Notes: a model not told the origin generated them from the letters alone. Shown: positions 27,429-36,127, counted from the first letter of the stretch. The stretch: DNA of 64,000 nucleotides from Moraxella haemolytica (GCF_030177935.1 NZ_CP089974.1:1178001-1242000); one strand, 5' to 3'. Numbers and translations are program-made.

Positions 27429-27628
27429 CGTAAAATCCTTAACTCTCTTAATATCTCTTTTTCTTCATCTGTCAATTGACGCATGACACTGCCATTGACA
27501 CCAATCTGTGTAGTGCCAACTCCTGTTGATATAATGACAGCACCTTCCTTACCTTCGCCTTTGGATACACCAATACAAGTAAAATGACAGGCTTGCATAC
27601 CAAGGAATCTTCCTTCAACATTCTGCAT
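27425..27628 (-). pseudogene. 5'-truncated TYGxGTxQV-family toxin module
   Basis: 67 codons from an internal ATG: FLGMQACHFTCIGVSKGEG then AVIISTGVGTTQIGVNGS, aligning with the last third of toxin module 2. There is a stop one frame upstream, and 27629-27720 reads in another frame as a poorly matching continuation (GISIADNILILADAE), consistent with a frameshift. No boundary motif precedes it. Confidence 0.6.
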
Positions 27629-27756
27629 CTGCCAATATTAGGATGTTATCTGCAATACTAATACCCTCTTCTTATACCGATTGTTTGACATCATTTACCA
27701 CACCTCCTTTTTTCATTATTTTATACTTAAGTTACCAGATGATTCACATACCTTAA

Positions 27757-28167
27757 CTAAAAAATTAAATATGCATATCTTAGATCTCTATATCTAATTT
27801 CATTACTATCATAAGATGATATATGAAAATCTACATTATTCAAAACTCCTTTGTATTTCACTGGTTTGGTAAAATTTTCCACAATTATTTTTCCATTTTT
27901 TCTCTCTCTTTTTATATATATGTATGTTTCAAGAGGGTATTCAGCATAAGGAATAATTAAATATGCATTCCTACTAATTATAATGCCATCATAAACTCTA
28001 AAAAAAGTATCTCTGCCTTTGTGATGCTGTATTATTGTTATACAAACTTCGTCACAGTAATAATAAGCTGTTTCTTTTGCTATAAATACATATAAAAAAA
28101 GCACAGATATTAAAATAAAAAAAATTAGTTTTAGATAAAAATTTAATATATATTTAATAATGAACAC
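27757..28167 (-). CDS. Putative immunity protein for the MhaB C-terminal toxin
   Basis: 136 residues, unusually AT-rich. A long hydrophobic N-terminus (residues ~5-30, ILNFYLKLIFFILISVLFLY) anchors a small domain with CDEVC near 39-43. No family recognised. It begins 18 nt after the mhaB stop on the same strand, the cdiI position. Base use differs from the core genes nearby, which points to acquisition together with the toxin. Confidence 0.62.
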   Translation of the reverse strand: MFIIKYILNFYLKLIFFILISVLFLYVFIAKETAYYYCDEVCITIIQHHKGRDTFFRVYDGIIISRNAYLIIPYAEYPLETYIYIKRERKNGKIIVENFTKPVKYKGVLNNVDFHISSYDSNEIRYRDLRYAYLIF

Positions 28168-28185
28168 TTTCTTTAAACCGTTTAG

Positions 28186-31100
28186 CTATTTATTTTCACA
28201 TCCCAAAGAATTGGAATTATTTATATTACATTCTATTCTTTTTATACCCAACTGGTAACCATATTTACTTCTTAGATATTGATAATCTATTTCTCCGTAT
28301 CTGGGGTATGCTCCATAAACATAACCAGTTGTTTTATGTCGGATAAGACCCAGTTTACCACCAGCATGCAAAGCACCGCTAGCTTTTTGAAATTCATCAA
28401 ATGGCACGCCTAGGATTGCTGCATTCATTCCAGCCAATATATTACCCCCTTCCCTTAAAGTAATATATTTGCCTGTAAATAGAAATGCATGATAAGACTT
28501 GCCTTTATGTCCTGGATAATTTGATTTAATATCATATTTATTTCCAGGTAGGCTATTATAAGCATAAAGCTCTTTACCATAAAAACCAGAGAGCCAAGCT
28601 TGACTATTCAAATCATAAATGTATTCATCTATATTCTCCCCAATATAAATTCTACCAACAGCATTACCAGTATCAGGGCTAATAAAAGCATCTTCAAACA
28701 TGGATTCTCCAATCTTTATTGGGGGATCGATGCATTTATCATTTTGAAAATTACATTTATAAATTCCTTTATCGCCATTTAAAATAACTTTTTTAACTTC
28801 GTTATTTTTATCAATATAAGTCCCATTCCACCTCACCGCCTCCTCTGCCATGCTTGCTGCTGTGTTGACATCTTCTTCGGCATAGGCGGCGGTGATGGCA
28901 GCTAGGAGTTTGGCTTGGTGGATGAGGGTGTTTTTTTGGGTTTGGGTTAGGTTGTTTGGGTCATCGACTTGGTAGTCTGCCCATGTTTCTGCTATGGTAG
29001 CACCAATCATACCTGCATTGCAATCATTACCAGAGACTTTAGCGGATAGGCAGCCTGTGAGGGCGGCGGCAAGTTTGTGAGAGAGGTTTTCACTTAAGGT
29101 GTCGCCGTCTAAGTCTTTGACAGGACCTTTAAAGACTTCTTGGGTGGCAACTGTGGTCAGCTGTGCTTTTAGGTTGTTTTTTAGACTCTCTTCAAGGCTT
29201 GTGCCATAGATGGCAGATTCTAATAGGCTTTTGCTTGTGCCATCAGCGATGGCTTTGATGGTTCTTTGATTAAGGGTGGTTTGTGTGATGTCTGTATTTT
29301 TTATCTTTAGAGCTTTGTCAATTTTATGACTCATGCCAGCACTGGCTAAGGCGAAGGCGAGCTGCTTGACGCTGTCTTTAGAACCAAGCTCTTTTAAAGT
29401 GGCTTTGATGTTGCCTTGGTTATTAATTAGACTGATGGTGGCTTTGGTGGTTAGGGTATTAAAGGCGGCACTGGCCATGGCACCGATGGTTTGGCTTTGA
29501 AAGGCGGTTGTTGCAGCAGTGGCAATGCTGCCACTAAAATCCCCTGTTGCTGCACTAAGGGCGATGGTAACAATCGCCGCCCCTGCTGGTGTGAGTCCTT
29601 GTTGCTTATAGTCCCAGTCTTCTTGGGTAAGAATGATTTGTTGCCAATTGATGTCTTCTCGGTGGACTAAGTCTGTTAGATAGCTGTATTGAGGCTCTGT
29701 GGCAAGCTGTAGAATTTGTGCTTTTAGGGTGTGTTGTTGAGCATCTTGTTCTGTGGTGGGGATTTGGACACTGATACCGCCTTTAGCATCAAGCACAGGC
29801 TTGGTGATGCCAGTGAAGCTTGGTAAGATTGCACTTTCTTTGATTTGACCTTGATCAGAGAGGCTTTGCCATAATACCCAGTTGCTGTCTTTTTGGTGGC
29901 GTTCTTGCAACTCACTGGTAGCAGACAACAGTGACAGGCGACCGTTTGCGGTAATACTTGCCCCTGATAAGTAATTAAACTGCGTTCCTTCAAGAGTGGT
30001 GTCGCCTTGTGAATGACTGCCGATGTAATTGGCAGTTAATGTGGCAGGCAATGCGGTCTTTAGGTATTTTTTGCCTTGCTTGTGTGTGTCATTATAACGA
30101 ATACCTAAAAACCTTTTTTTGGTATGGCTGTTGTATTCGTTGCTGTGTGTGCTGTCCACAGCGTATAAAGCGATGTTGCCTGATGACCATAATGAGATGT
30201 CTCCACCTGTGGTGTGCATCTTAGTGCCATACAAGGCAAGGTTGTTTTTACGGTTTGATCCATGCGTCTTTAGACGAATGTGGTAGGCGGTGAGTGTGGT
30301 AGGGGCGACATCTTTCCATTCATTGCTTGAGATGGTGGTGGTGTATTTACGCTTATACCATTTGCCATGTCGGTGAGTGTTTTTGTCATAGCCATATTCA
30401 TAGTCCAAACCAGCATCTAATAACACAGCATGGTTGGCATTGATGTTGATGTCTTGTGCTGCTTGTAGCTGACCGCCTTGAATGACAAGGTGGGTGTTAG
30501 GACTTTGGTGGGTAGCATATAAGTGTATGTTTTTACCAGCAGCAAGCTTGGTCGGTGTACTAAACGCAAGAATGCGATGATGATCGCTATTCTCACGCCC
30601 TCTCTCATAGTAATTTTGCAATCCATCTAAGACAATACTGCCGTTTAGGGTTTGGGTGGTGTCTGACTTAGTTTTGGTATAAGCATTTGGCATCATGCCT
30701 TGAGCAGACAGATGGATATCACCTGCTTTGGCATCAAGACTAGCACCACTTAATAAAATATCCGAAGAGGCCGCCAAAGTGATGTCGCCTGTCTTGCTAT
30801 TGAGTGAAGCGGTGCTGTGCTCATAACCAAAGACGGCTTGAGTTAAGAAACTCACACGAGATGCCAGGCGTTCTTGCTGGTTGGTGAAGCTCGCTTCTTG
30901 TTCGATCACCTCTTTGTGGTTTTGGCGTAGCTGCTGGAACGCTTTTTTTGGATCAAAATCTAGTAACTCTGGGTCAAGGACGGGGGTAGATCGTCTAGAG
31001 CGTCTGTTGGGGTTTGGTATACGCATGACGACACGCTCTGGTGGGTCATAGACCATCATCGGAGCGACGAGATGAGGGTTTGATGATGATACGAATCGGG

Positions 31101-33201
31101 GTGGAGATGGCATTAGGAGTGTCACGGTCTGTTCTGGTTCATCAAGCAAAGCAGGTGGTATTTTTGCTTGTTCATACCGTACATTCAAGCTCTCCAATCT
31201 GGCTTTTTCTTGATGATAAGCGATGTATTTAGGCTGCTTTTTTAAGGCATCAAGCTTAGCCTTGGTATCATCAAGCTGTTTTTTAGCATAATCTAAGGCA
31301 TAAGCTGCTTGTTGATTACTTAGGGTGTTTTTAACGCCATCAATAACAATATGACCTTGGGTGGCATATAAACCAATGTCTTGATTGGCATAAAGATTGC
31401 TGCCTTGCAGGTGGATGTTTTGACCTTGAAGCTCAATACCTCCCAAAGTAGCATCCAAACGAAGTGTTTGCTGCGACCCACTGCCCAGATTGCCGCCTTG
31501 CCCCTGCAGATGAAGATCTCCTGCAACAGCTCTTAAAGACAAATCCCCTACAGCTTGAATACTGTGATGTTGTGGTGAGATATTGAGTGTCCGATTGGTT
31601 TGGATGGATAAATCTCCATTAAGCCGCTTAATGCTGTCATTGTCCGCTAGCAAAGTATTGCCTATGGCACGAGTGGTTAATTGACCATCATCTTGAACAA
31701 CCAAGTCATCGCTATGCAATAATACCGCACCGCCAGTATGGCTGACATCACCACTGATGGCATGACGACCATCAGTGATATTACTGAACACTCCTTTGGC
31801 ATTTAATAAACTGTTGTTGGTTGTTTGATTGCCTTTGGCATAAATCGCCATATGTTGTTTGGTGTTGATACTAGTGTTGCTGATGGATAGGTCATGATTG
31901 GTTTGGATTTGGCTGTTTTGACCACTCGTCATTGTGGTATTGTCTAAGCGTTGATCATGCTGGGCAAAACTACTGATGTTGCCTGTGGCGTTTAAGGTGG
32001 TGTCTTGATGCGTTAAGATGCCAGCAAGATTGGCGGTGGTGATGTTTGTGGCGGTCAATGTGGTGTTTTTAAATACAGCTGATGATTGTTGATGGGTTGT
32101 CCCATCGCCAGTAACCACCGCTTGAATGTTTCTGTTAGCCGTTAGGGTACTACCATCAGTCGCAAGCTTTTGTTTGGCGGTAAGTAAAAGACTGCCGTTG
32201 GTGTCAATGAATCCTCTGTCAATGCTGATTTGTTTGGCATCGAGCTCTACTCCCTGATTAGCACGACTGTGACCTGTGTGAGTGATTTTACCATCAGCGG
32301 TAATGATGATGTGATTGTTGGCATTTAGACGACCGGCTTGATTGACACCAAAACCTTGATCTGTGCCAATCAAGGTGATGCTGCCTGCAGACATACCACC
32401 TAAGGCTTTGACATCGATGGCAATGGTGGCGGGCGTTTTGGTCTTAACTACACTTTTATCGTCATTAATGGGTGTGATTTGTCCTGTATCAGAGATCTGG
32501 TTGGCTCCTGTTACGATGGTGATGGCGTGCTTTGCTTGAAGTTGTGCATTGATGCTGGCAGTTTTACTATATAGATTGACCAAATCGGCATTTTTATTGG
32601 CACCACCTAAGCCAACATCAGTATGGCTGACACCCTTAGGAGTTTGTATTTGGATTACCCCTTCGGTGATGGCATGAGTGATTTGCCCTTGCTTGCTTTG
32701 TAGGCGTCCTGTCGAGAGCGTGGCTTTATGAACATTGATAAAGCCAGAACCAGCAACATTGATGCCCGAGGGATTGGCAATGACAAGATTGGCTTTTTGT
32801 CCTGCCACCTCAATCACTCCACTTAATTGACTGGGTTTATTGCTACGCACTTCATTGATGATAGTATGAGCCTCGCCTTGTCGCAAAAAAGGATTGGCAT
32901 TCACCACACCTGCTAGCTGAGTATGGGTCGTGTGTCTTGAGTTGTTTAAAACAGCCCCTGATGTGCTGACATCAAACTGTGTGTATTGATTGTGAGAAAT
33001 ACCATGATTAGGGGTTTGGATTTGGATAACTGGTATGTTTTGTTGATTGGTGTTTTTAGCAACTGCAATGATGGGTTTTTGTGTGGTGGGGGCTTTGGGG
33101 TCTGTGGTGATGTTGGCAAAGGCGGTGTTGCTTACTGATAGAGCAATTAAGATGCTTGTGTATAGCGATGAGTGGGTAAAGAATTTGGCAGAAGATGACA
33201 T
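28186..33201 (-). CDS. mhaB: FHA-like two-partner secretion exoprotein with C-terminal toxin module (CdiA/MhaB type)
   Basis: TpsA effector, exported through Sec and then through MhaC. 1671 residues from ATG 33201. Signal peptide ~1-29 ending NTAFA; TPS domain ~45-180 with ANPFL and NPSGINVAGSGFINVHKATL; beta-helical repeats to ~630; a helical, Pro/Arg-rich segment ~630-787 with RRSRRST near 733; more repeats; then a DUF637-like pretoxin part ~1240-1450. The toxin module starts at Met1451 (MAEEAVRWNG) and runs 221 residues to the stop, with GHKGKSYHAFLFTG and GALHAGGKLG as possible active-site segments. Family of the toxin not recognised. Shorter than many CdiA proteins (>3000). An upstream TTG at 33267 is less likely as the start. 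Confidence 0.9.
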   Translation of the reverse strand: MSSSAKFFTHSSLYTSILIALSVSNTAFANITTDPKAPTTQKPIIAVAKNTNQQNIPVIQIQTPNHGISHNQYTQFDVSTSGAVLNNSRHTTHTQLAGVVNANPFLRQGEAHTIINEVRSNKPSQLSGVIEVAGQKANLVIANPSGINVAGSGFINVHKATLSTGRLQSKQGQITHAITEGVIQIQTPKGVSHTDVGLGGANKNADLVNLYSKTASINAQLQAKHAITIVTGANQISDTGQITPINDDKSVVKTKTPATIAIDVKALGGMSAGSITLIGTDQGFGVNQAGRLNANNHIIITADGKITHTGHSRANQGVELDAKQISIDRGFIDTNGSLLLTAKQKLATDGSTLTANRNIQAVVTGDGTTHQQSSAVFKNTTLTATNITTANLAGILTHQDTTLNATGNISSFAQHDQRLDNTTMTSGQNSQIQTNHDLSISNTSINTKQHMAIYAKGNQTTNNSLLNAKGVFSNITDGRHAISGDVSHTGGAVLLHSDDLVVQDDGQLTTRAIGNTLLADNDSIKRLNGDLSIQTNRTLNISPQHHSIQAVGDLSLRAVAGDLHLQGQGGNLGSGSQQTLRLDATLGGIELQGQNIHLQGSNLYANQDIGLYATQGHIVIDGVKNTLSNQQAAYALDYAKKQLDDTKAKLDALKKQPKYIAYHQEKARLESLNVRYEQAKIPPALLDEPEQTVTLLMPSPPRFVSSSNPHLVAPMMVYDPPERVVMRIPNPNRRSRRSTPVLDPELLDFDPKKAFQQLRQNHKEVIEQEASFTNQQERLASRVSFLTQAVFGYEHSTASLNSKTGDITLAASSDILLSGASLDAKAGDIHLSAQGMMPNAYTKTKSDTTQTLNGSIVLDGLQNYYERGRENSDHHRILAFSTPTKLAAGKNIHLYATHQSPNTHLVIQGGQLQAAQDININANHAVLLDAGLDYEYGYDKNTHRHGKWYKRKYTTTISSNEWKDVAPTTLTAYHIRLKTHGSNRKNNLALYGTKMHTTGGDISLWSSGNIALYAVDSTHSNEYNSHTKKRFLGIRYNDTHKQGKKYLKTALPATLTANYIGSHSQGDTTLEGTQFNYLSGASITANGRLSLLSATSELQERHQKDSNWVLWQSLSDQGQIKESAILPSFTGITKPVLDAKGGISVQIPTTEQDAQQHTLKAQILQLATEPQYSYLTDLVHREDINWQQIILTQEDWDYKQQGLTPAGAAIVTIALSAATGDFSGSIATAATTAFQSQTIGAMASAAFNTLTTKATISLINNQGNIKATLKELGSKDSVKQLAFALASAGMSHKIDKALKIKNTDITQTTLNQRTIKAIADGTSKSLLESAIYGTSLEESLKNNLKAQLTTVATQEVFKGPVKDLDGDTLSENLSHKLAAALTGCLSAKVSGNDCNAGMIGATIAETWADYQVDDPNNLTQTQKNTLIHQAKLLAAITAAYAEEDVNTAASMAEEAVRWNGTYIDKNNEVKKVILNGDKGIYKCNFQNDKCIDPPIKIGESMFEDAFISPDTGNAVGRIYIGENIDEYIYDLNSQAWLSGFYGKELYAYNSLPGNKYDIKSNYPGHKGKSYHAFLFTGKYITLREGGNILAGMNAAILGVPFDEFQKASGALHAGGKLGLIRHKTTGYVYGAYPRYGEIDYQYLRSKYGYQLGIKRIECNINNSNSLGCENK
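28822..28947 (-). repeat. Module boundary repeat, copy E (inside mhaB)
   Basis: The reference copy of the repeat. It encodes the pretoxin end (TLIHQAKLLAAITAAYAEED) and MAEEAVRWNG. Four shorter or equal copies lie downstream at 22746, 24786, 25812 and 26841. Confidence 0.85.
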
Positions 33202-33238
33202 ACAAAATCCATTTGTAGATTGTAAGTGTTTTTTGTAA

Positions 33239-33267
33239 AGTATAGACAAACTACTGTAAGATTGCAA
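33239..33267 (-). promoter_or_regulatory. mhaB: Predicted mhaB promoter
   Basis: On the minus strand: TTGCAA (33267-33262), 17-bp spacer, TATACT (33244-33239). Leader to the ATG at 33201 would be about 30 nt. The -35 is the same palindromic hexamer used on the other strand for mhaC. Confidence 0.5.
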
Positions 33268-33289
33268 ATTGATTTTATGTTATTATAAC
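33262..33289 (+). promoter_or_regulatory. mhaC: Predicted mhaC promoter
   Basis: TTGCAA (33262-33267), 16-bp spacer, TATAAC (33284-33289), about 35 nt before the mhaC ATG. Shares its -35 with the divergent mhaB promoter. Confidence 0.5.
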
Positions 33290-33329
33290 TATTTAGTATC
33301 ATCTTGAACAAACTGAGCATTAACAACCC

Positions 33330-35360
33330 ATGCGATTAACCAGCCTTGCACTTACCATTTTTACAGCAATCCATGCAACACAATTCAATATCATCTGGGC
33401 ACAGACTCCTGTTATCAAATCAGGCATCTTCACACTCACTGATGATCGGCGTCAGGCAGCATTAGCACATTTGGCACAACAGAACCTACAAATCCCCACC
33501 AGCATTAATGCAAATGACAGTCAGGATAAACAAACCGATATTACCCATCCAGATTGGCAAAACCCCAATGGTGATGATTCATGTTTTATGGTTGATGAGA
33601 TTGATTTTGTAATTGATGGCTCTGGGTTGGCATACAATGATTTATCCACCCTATTATCACCCTTACTGGATTGGAAAAAACCAACCTACGCTATTGGTCG
33701 TTGCATCAACAATCACAACCTATCCATTATTGTTGACATTGCACATAACGAATTACTCAAGCGTGGTTATTTGACCAGTAATATTAGTGTTGGCGAGCAA
33801 GATTTGCTCACAAAGAAACTCATCCTAACAGTCAATCTGGGCAAAGTGCGAGATGTTGTGTTAACTCATTCAATAAAAACACCCTTTTATATTCACAGTG
33901 CTATTTCTACCAAACCCAACCAAGCTTTTCGTTTAGCAGATTTAGAACATGGGTTAGACACTCTAAAACGCATTGATCCGACCGCGACAGTGCAAATTAT
34001 ACCAAGCAGTTCGGGTTTAGGTAATAGCGACATTGACAACCCAAGCTTAGTTTCAAAGAATACTCTTGGGTTTAGTGATCTTGTCATTAATATGAATCGC
34101 AGTCAAAGTGCAGTGTTCGGCATTAATATTGATAATAGCTTATCCAAAGATTATGGCAAATATATGATTGCTGCCAATGTTCGTGCTAATAATTTATTCC
34201 ACATGAACGATGAATGGAATTTTTCTGCCAATTATCCACTGATACGCCTTATAGACCTCACCCAAAATAATCTTGGTGTACAGGTCAACAAAGATAGGCA
34301 GATTAATTACCATGTATCGTCATCCACCACTTACGGTCCTTTCAAATTCTCCATCACACACAGTTATCATCAATATAAACAATTTATTGAAGGATTGAAT
34401 GCACCCTTGACTTATCACGGTACCAGTCAAACCAACACTCTTGGATTGTTTCGTTTACTTTATCGTAGTGGCACTCAAAAAACCGAAGGCTATATTAAAG
34501 CCAATCATAAACAAAGCAATAATTATATTGATGATGTCAATATTGAAGTTCAGAATCGTCGCACCACAGGCTACAATCTCGGCATTACCCATCAGCATTA
34601 TTTCCGTCACGGTGGGTATCTTTACGCAAATCTAGATTATCAGCAAGGCACTGGAGCACTAAAAGCAAAGCCTGCTCCCGAAGAGCGTATCTATAACGCT
34701 TTTGGTCAGCAGCTGCCCAGCGAAGGATATTCTAGAGCACCCATCTGGTCACTATACACCAGCTTTCACAAGCCGTTTACAATTAACTCAAATAGCAACA
34801 GACAACTCCTAAATACAAACCAAAACTCAGACCAACAAACTACTTACACACCCATCTCACTATCCTATATTACCAAAATACAAGCACAATATGCCAAGCA
34901 ACCACCTACACCATCCAACTTGTTCTATTTAGGTGGTAGAAACAGCATTAAAGGCATTAAAGAGGGGAATTATTTATCAGGAGAACATGGTTTTAGCTTA
35001 TCTCAAGAACTTACTTGGCAACTGCCATCACAAAAAACCACGCACCACTTGAGTAAGCAATTACACAGTGCAGAGCTATACGCAAGCATTGATCAAGGAT
35101 ATGTTTATGGACAAAATACCATCAAGAACCAACGCTATATTCTAGCCGGTGCTATCGGCATGAGATACCACTTTCAAAGCAAACCAACACAAGTCGATCA
35201 AGAAAAACAGGATACTCTAAGCAATCCCTTGTCAAACCTTAGCTTAAACAACCAGCCCCTCACAGCACATCTAGACATCTTTGTTGGCAAAGGCCTTAAA
35301 GTACCCACTTTTATGAAGAAAGAAACAATTATTGGAGTAAGTGCAGGTTTTGATTTTTAA
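33330..35360 (+). CDS. mhaC: Two-partner secretion outer-membrane transporter (TpsB, CdiB/FhaC/ShlB type)
   Basis: Omp85-superfamily barrel that exports MhaB. 676 residues. N-terminal hydrophobic signal (SLALTIFTAIHATQFNIIWA); a POTRA domain from about residue 85 (CFMVDEIDFVIDG) to ~165 and a second to ~240; then the 16-strand barrel. The conserved L6 motif, usually VRGF/VRGY, reads SIKGI in GGRNSIKGIKEG near residue 540, an unusual change at a functionally important Arg. The C-terminal residue is Phe (GVSAGFDF), as in barrels. Divergent from mhaB. No strong ribosome binding site before the ATG. Confidence 0.92.
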   Translation: MRLTSLALTIFTAIHATQFNIIWAQTPVIKSGIFTLTDDRRQAALAHLAQQNLQIPTSINANDSQDKQTDITHPDWQNPNGDDSCFMVDEIDFVIDGSGLAYNDLSTLLSPLLDWKKPTYAIGRCINNHNLSIIVDIAHNELLKRGYLTSNISVGEQDLLTKKLILTVNLGKVRDVVLTHSIKTPFYIHSAISTKPNQAFRLADLEHGLDTLKRIDPTATVQIIPSSSGLGNSDIDNPSLVSKNTLGFSDLVINMNRSQSAVFGINIDNSLSKDYGKYMIAANVRANNLFHMNDEWNFSANYPLIRLIDLTQNNLGVQVNKDRQINYHVSSSTTYGPFKFSITHSYHQYKQFIEGLNAPLTYHGTSQTNTLGLFRLLYRSGTQKTEGYIKANHKQSNNYIDDVNIEVQNRRTTGYNLGITHQHYFRHGGYLYANLDYQQGTGALKAKPAPEERIYNAFGQQLPSEGYSRAPIWSLYTSFHKPFTINSNSNRQLLNTNQNSDQQTTYTPISLSYITKIQAQYAKQPPTPSNLFYLGGRNSIKGIKEGNYLSGEHGFSLSQELTWQLPSQKTTHHLSKQLHSAELYASIDQGYVYGQNTIKNQRYILAGAIGMRYHFQSKPTQVDQEKQDTLSNPLSNLSLNNQPLTAHLDIFVGKGLKVPTFMKKETIIGVSAGFDF

Positions 35361-35668
35361 TCATTGCCAACAAAGATTATAACTTAAAATGCACCACCTT
35401 ATCACAGACCTAAAGAATAAAAGACTAAATGCGGCACCATGAATAATGATACAAACGACAATCAAAGATTGAACAGCAATAATTGTAATAATACAACAAA
35501 TCAACATTTAAGCAGTTGCCCGTATTGTTTTGTGGTTAGTTGTGGCTTCATGGCAAAAATCTCAAGTGTGGTAGATTAGTCAATACATTTAAAAACACCC
35601 ATAGCTTAATAATTTTTATTAAAAGAATCAGTATCTTACAAAATATTTTAAATTTTTATAAAAAATCA
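35361..35668. other. Intergenic region between mhaC and the tRNA promoter
   Basis: About 300 bp of AT-rich sequence. I see no gene, no convincing terminator for mhaC and no repeat. Confidence 0.5.
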
Positions 35669-35669
35669 T

Positions 35670-35697
35670 TTGACACTTTCCAAAAAATCTATATAAT
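35670..35697 (+). promoter_or_regulatory. Strong sigma-70 promoter for the tRNA pair
   Basis: TTGACA (35670-35675), 16-bp spacer, TATAAT (35692-35697): both hexamers are perfect consensus. The transcript would start near 35704, about 47 nt before tRNA-Val. Confidence 0.85.
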
Positions 35698-35750
35698 ACG
35701 CATCACAACGAACGACATACAAAATAAAAATTATTTGGTCAGTTCAGTTT

Positions 35751-35826
35751 GGGCGGTTAGCTCAGTTGGTAGAGCGTCTGCCTTACAAGCAGAGGGTCAG
35801 CGGTTCGAATCCGTTACCGCCCACCA
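35751..35826 (+). tRNA. tRNA-Val (anticodon TAC)
   Basis: 76 nt with encoded CCA. Acceptor GGGCGGT pairs with ACCGCCC; D-arm GCTCAGTTGGTAGAGC; anticodon loop CTTACAA gives TAC; T-loop GGTTCGAATCC is canonical. Co-transcribed with the next tRNA. Confidence 0.96.
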
Positions 35827-35862
35827 TTTAATCTTTTATGGTAAAAAAGATAATAGACCTTA

Positions 35863-35939
35863 GCAGCGGTAGTTCAGTTGGTTAGAATACCGGCCTGTCA
35901 CGCCGGGGGTCGCGGGTTCGAGTCCCGTCCGCTGCGCCA
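35863..35939 (+). tRNA. tRNA-Asp (anticodon GTC)
   Basis: 77 nt with encoded CCA. Acceptor GCAGCGG pairs with CCGCTGC, discriminator G; anticodon loop CTGTCAC gives GTC; T-arm CGGGTTCGAGTCCCG is canonical. Lies 36 nt after tRNA-Val. Confidence 0.96.
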
Positions 35940-35947
35940 TTTTTAAT

Positions 35948-35977
35948 AAAACTCCAAATCATTAGATTTGGAGTTTT
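35948..35977 (+). terminator. Terminator of the tRNA operon
   Basis: Perfect 13-bp stem (35948-35960 with 35965-35977), ATTA loop, followed by a T-run. It sits 8 nt after tRNA-Asp. Confidence 0.88.
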
Positions 35978-36029
35978 TTATTGATGGTGTTTCATTAAAA
36001 TTTGATGGATTTTTAGCTCATAAGACAAG

Positions 36030-36056
36030 ATGACACCACCAATATTATGCTATAAT
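36030..36056 (+). promoter_or_regulatory. rimO: Predicted rimO promoter (extended -10)
   Basis: TGCTATAAT ending at 36056 is a perfect extended -10; the upstream hexamer ATGACA (36030-36035) is a fair -35 at a short 15-bp spacing. About 70 nt before the rimO ATG. Confidence 0.5.
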
Positions 36057-36127
36057 GACGCCTTATAACGCATCAGATGCGTCCGCCATCTTTATAGACA
36101 GCCATTTTAGAGAACCTAAGACATACA

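Noticed and set aside
28186-28851. Assigning the MhaB toxin to polymorphic toxin type 44
   Set aside because: Only a vague Gly/Ala pattern is shared; the diagnostic residues could not be verified by eye.
22746-28947. Regularly spaced direct repeats suggesting a CRISPR array
   Set aside because: The repeats are 71-126 bp, coding and ~1-2 kb apart, with genes between them; they are module boundary repeats. No cas genes are present.
35540-35863. Plus-strand open frame of 107 codons
   Set aside because: It runs through tRNA-Val and its promoter; a non-coding artefact.
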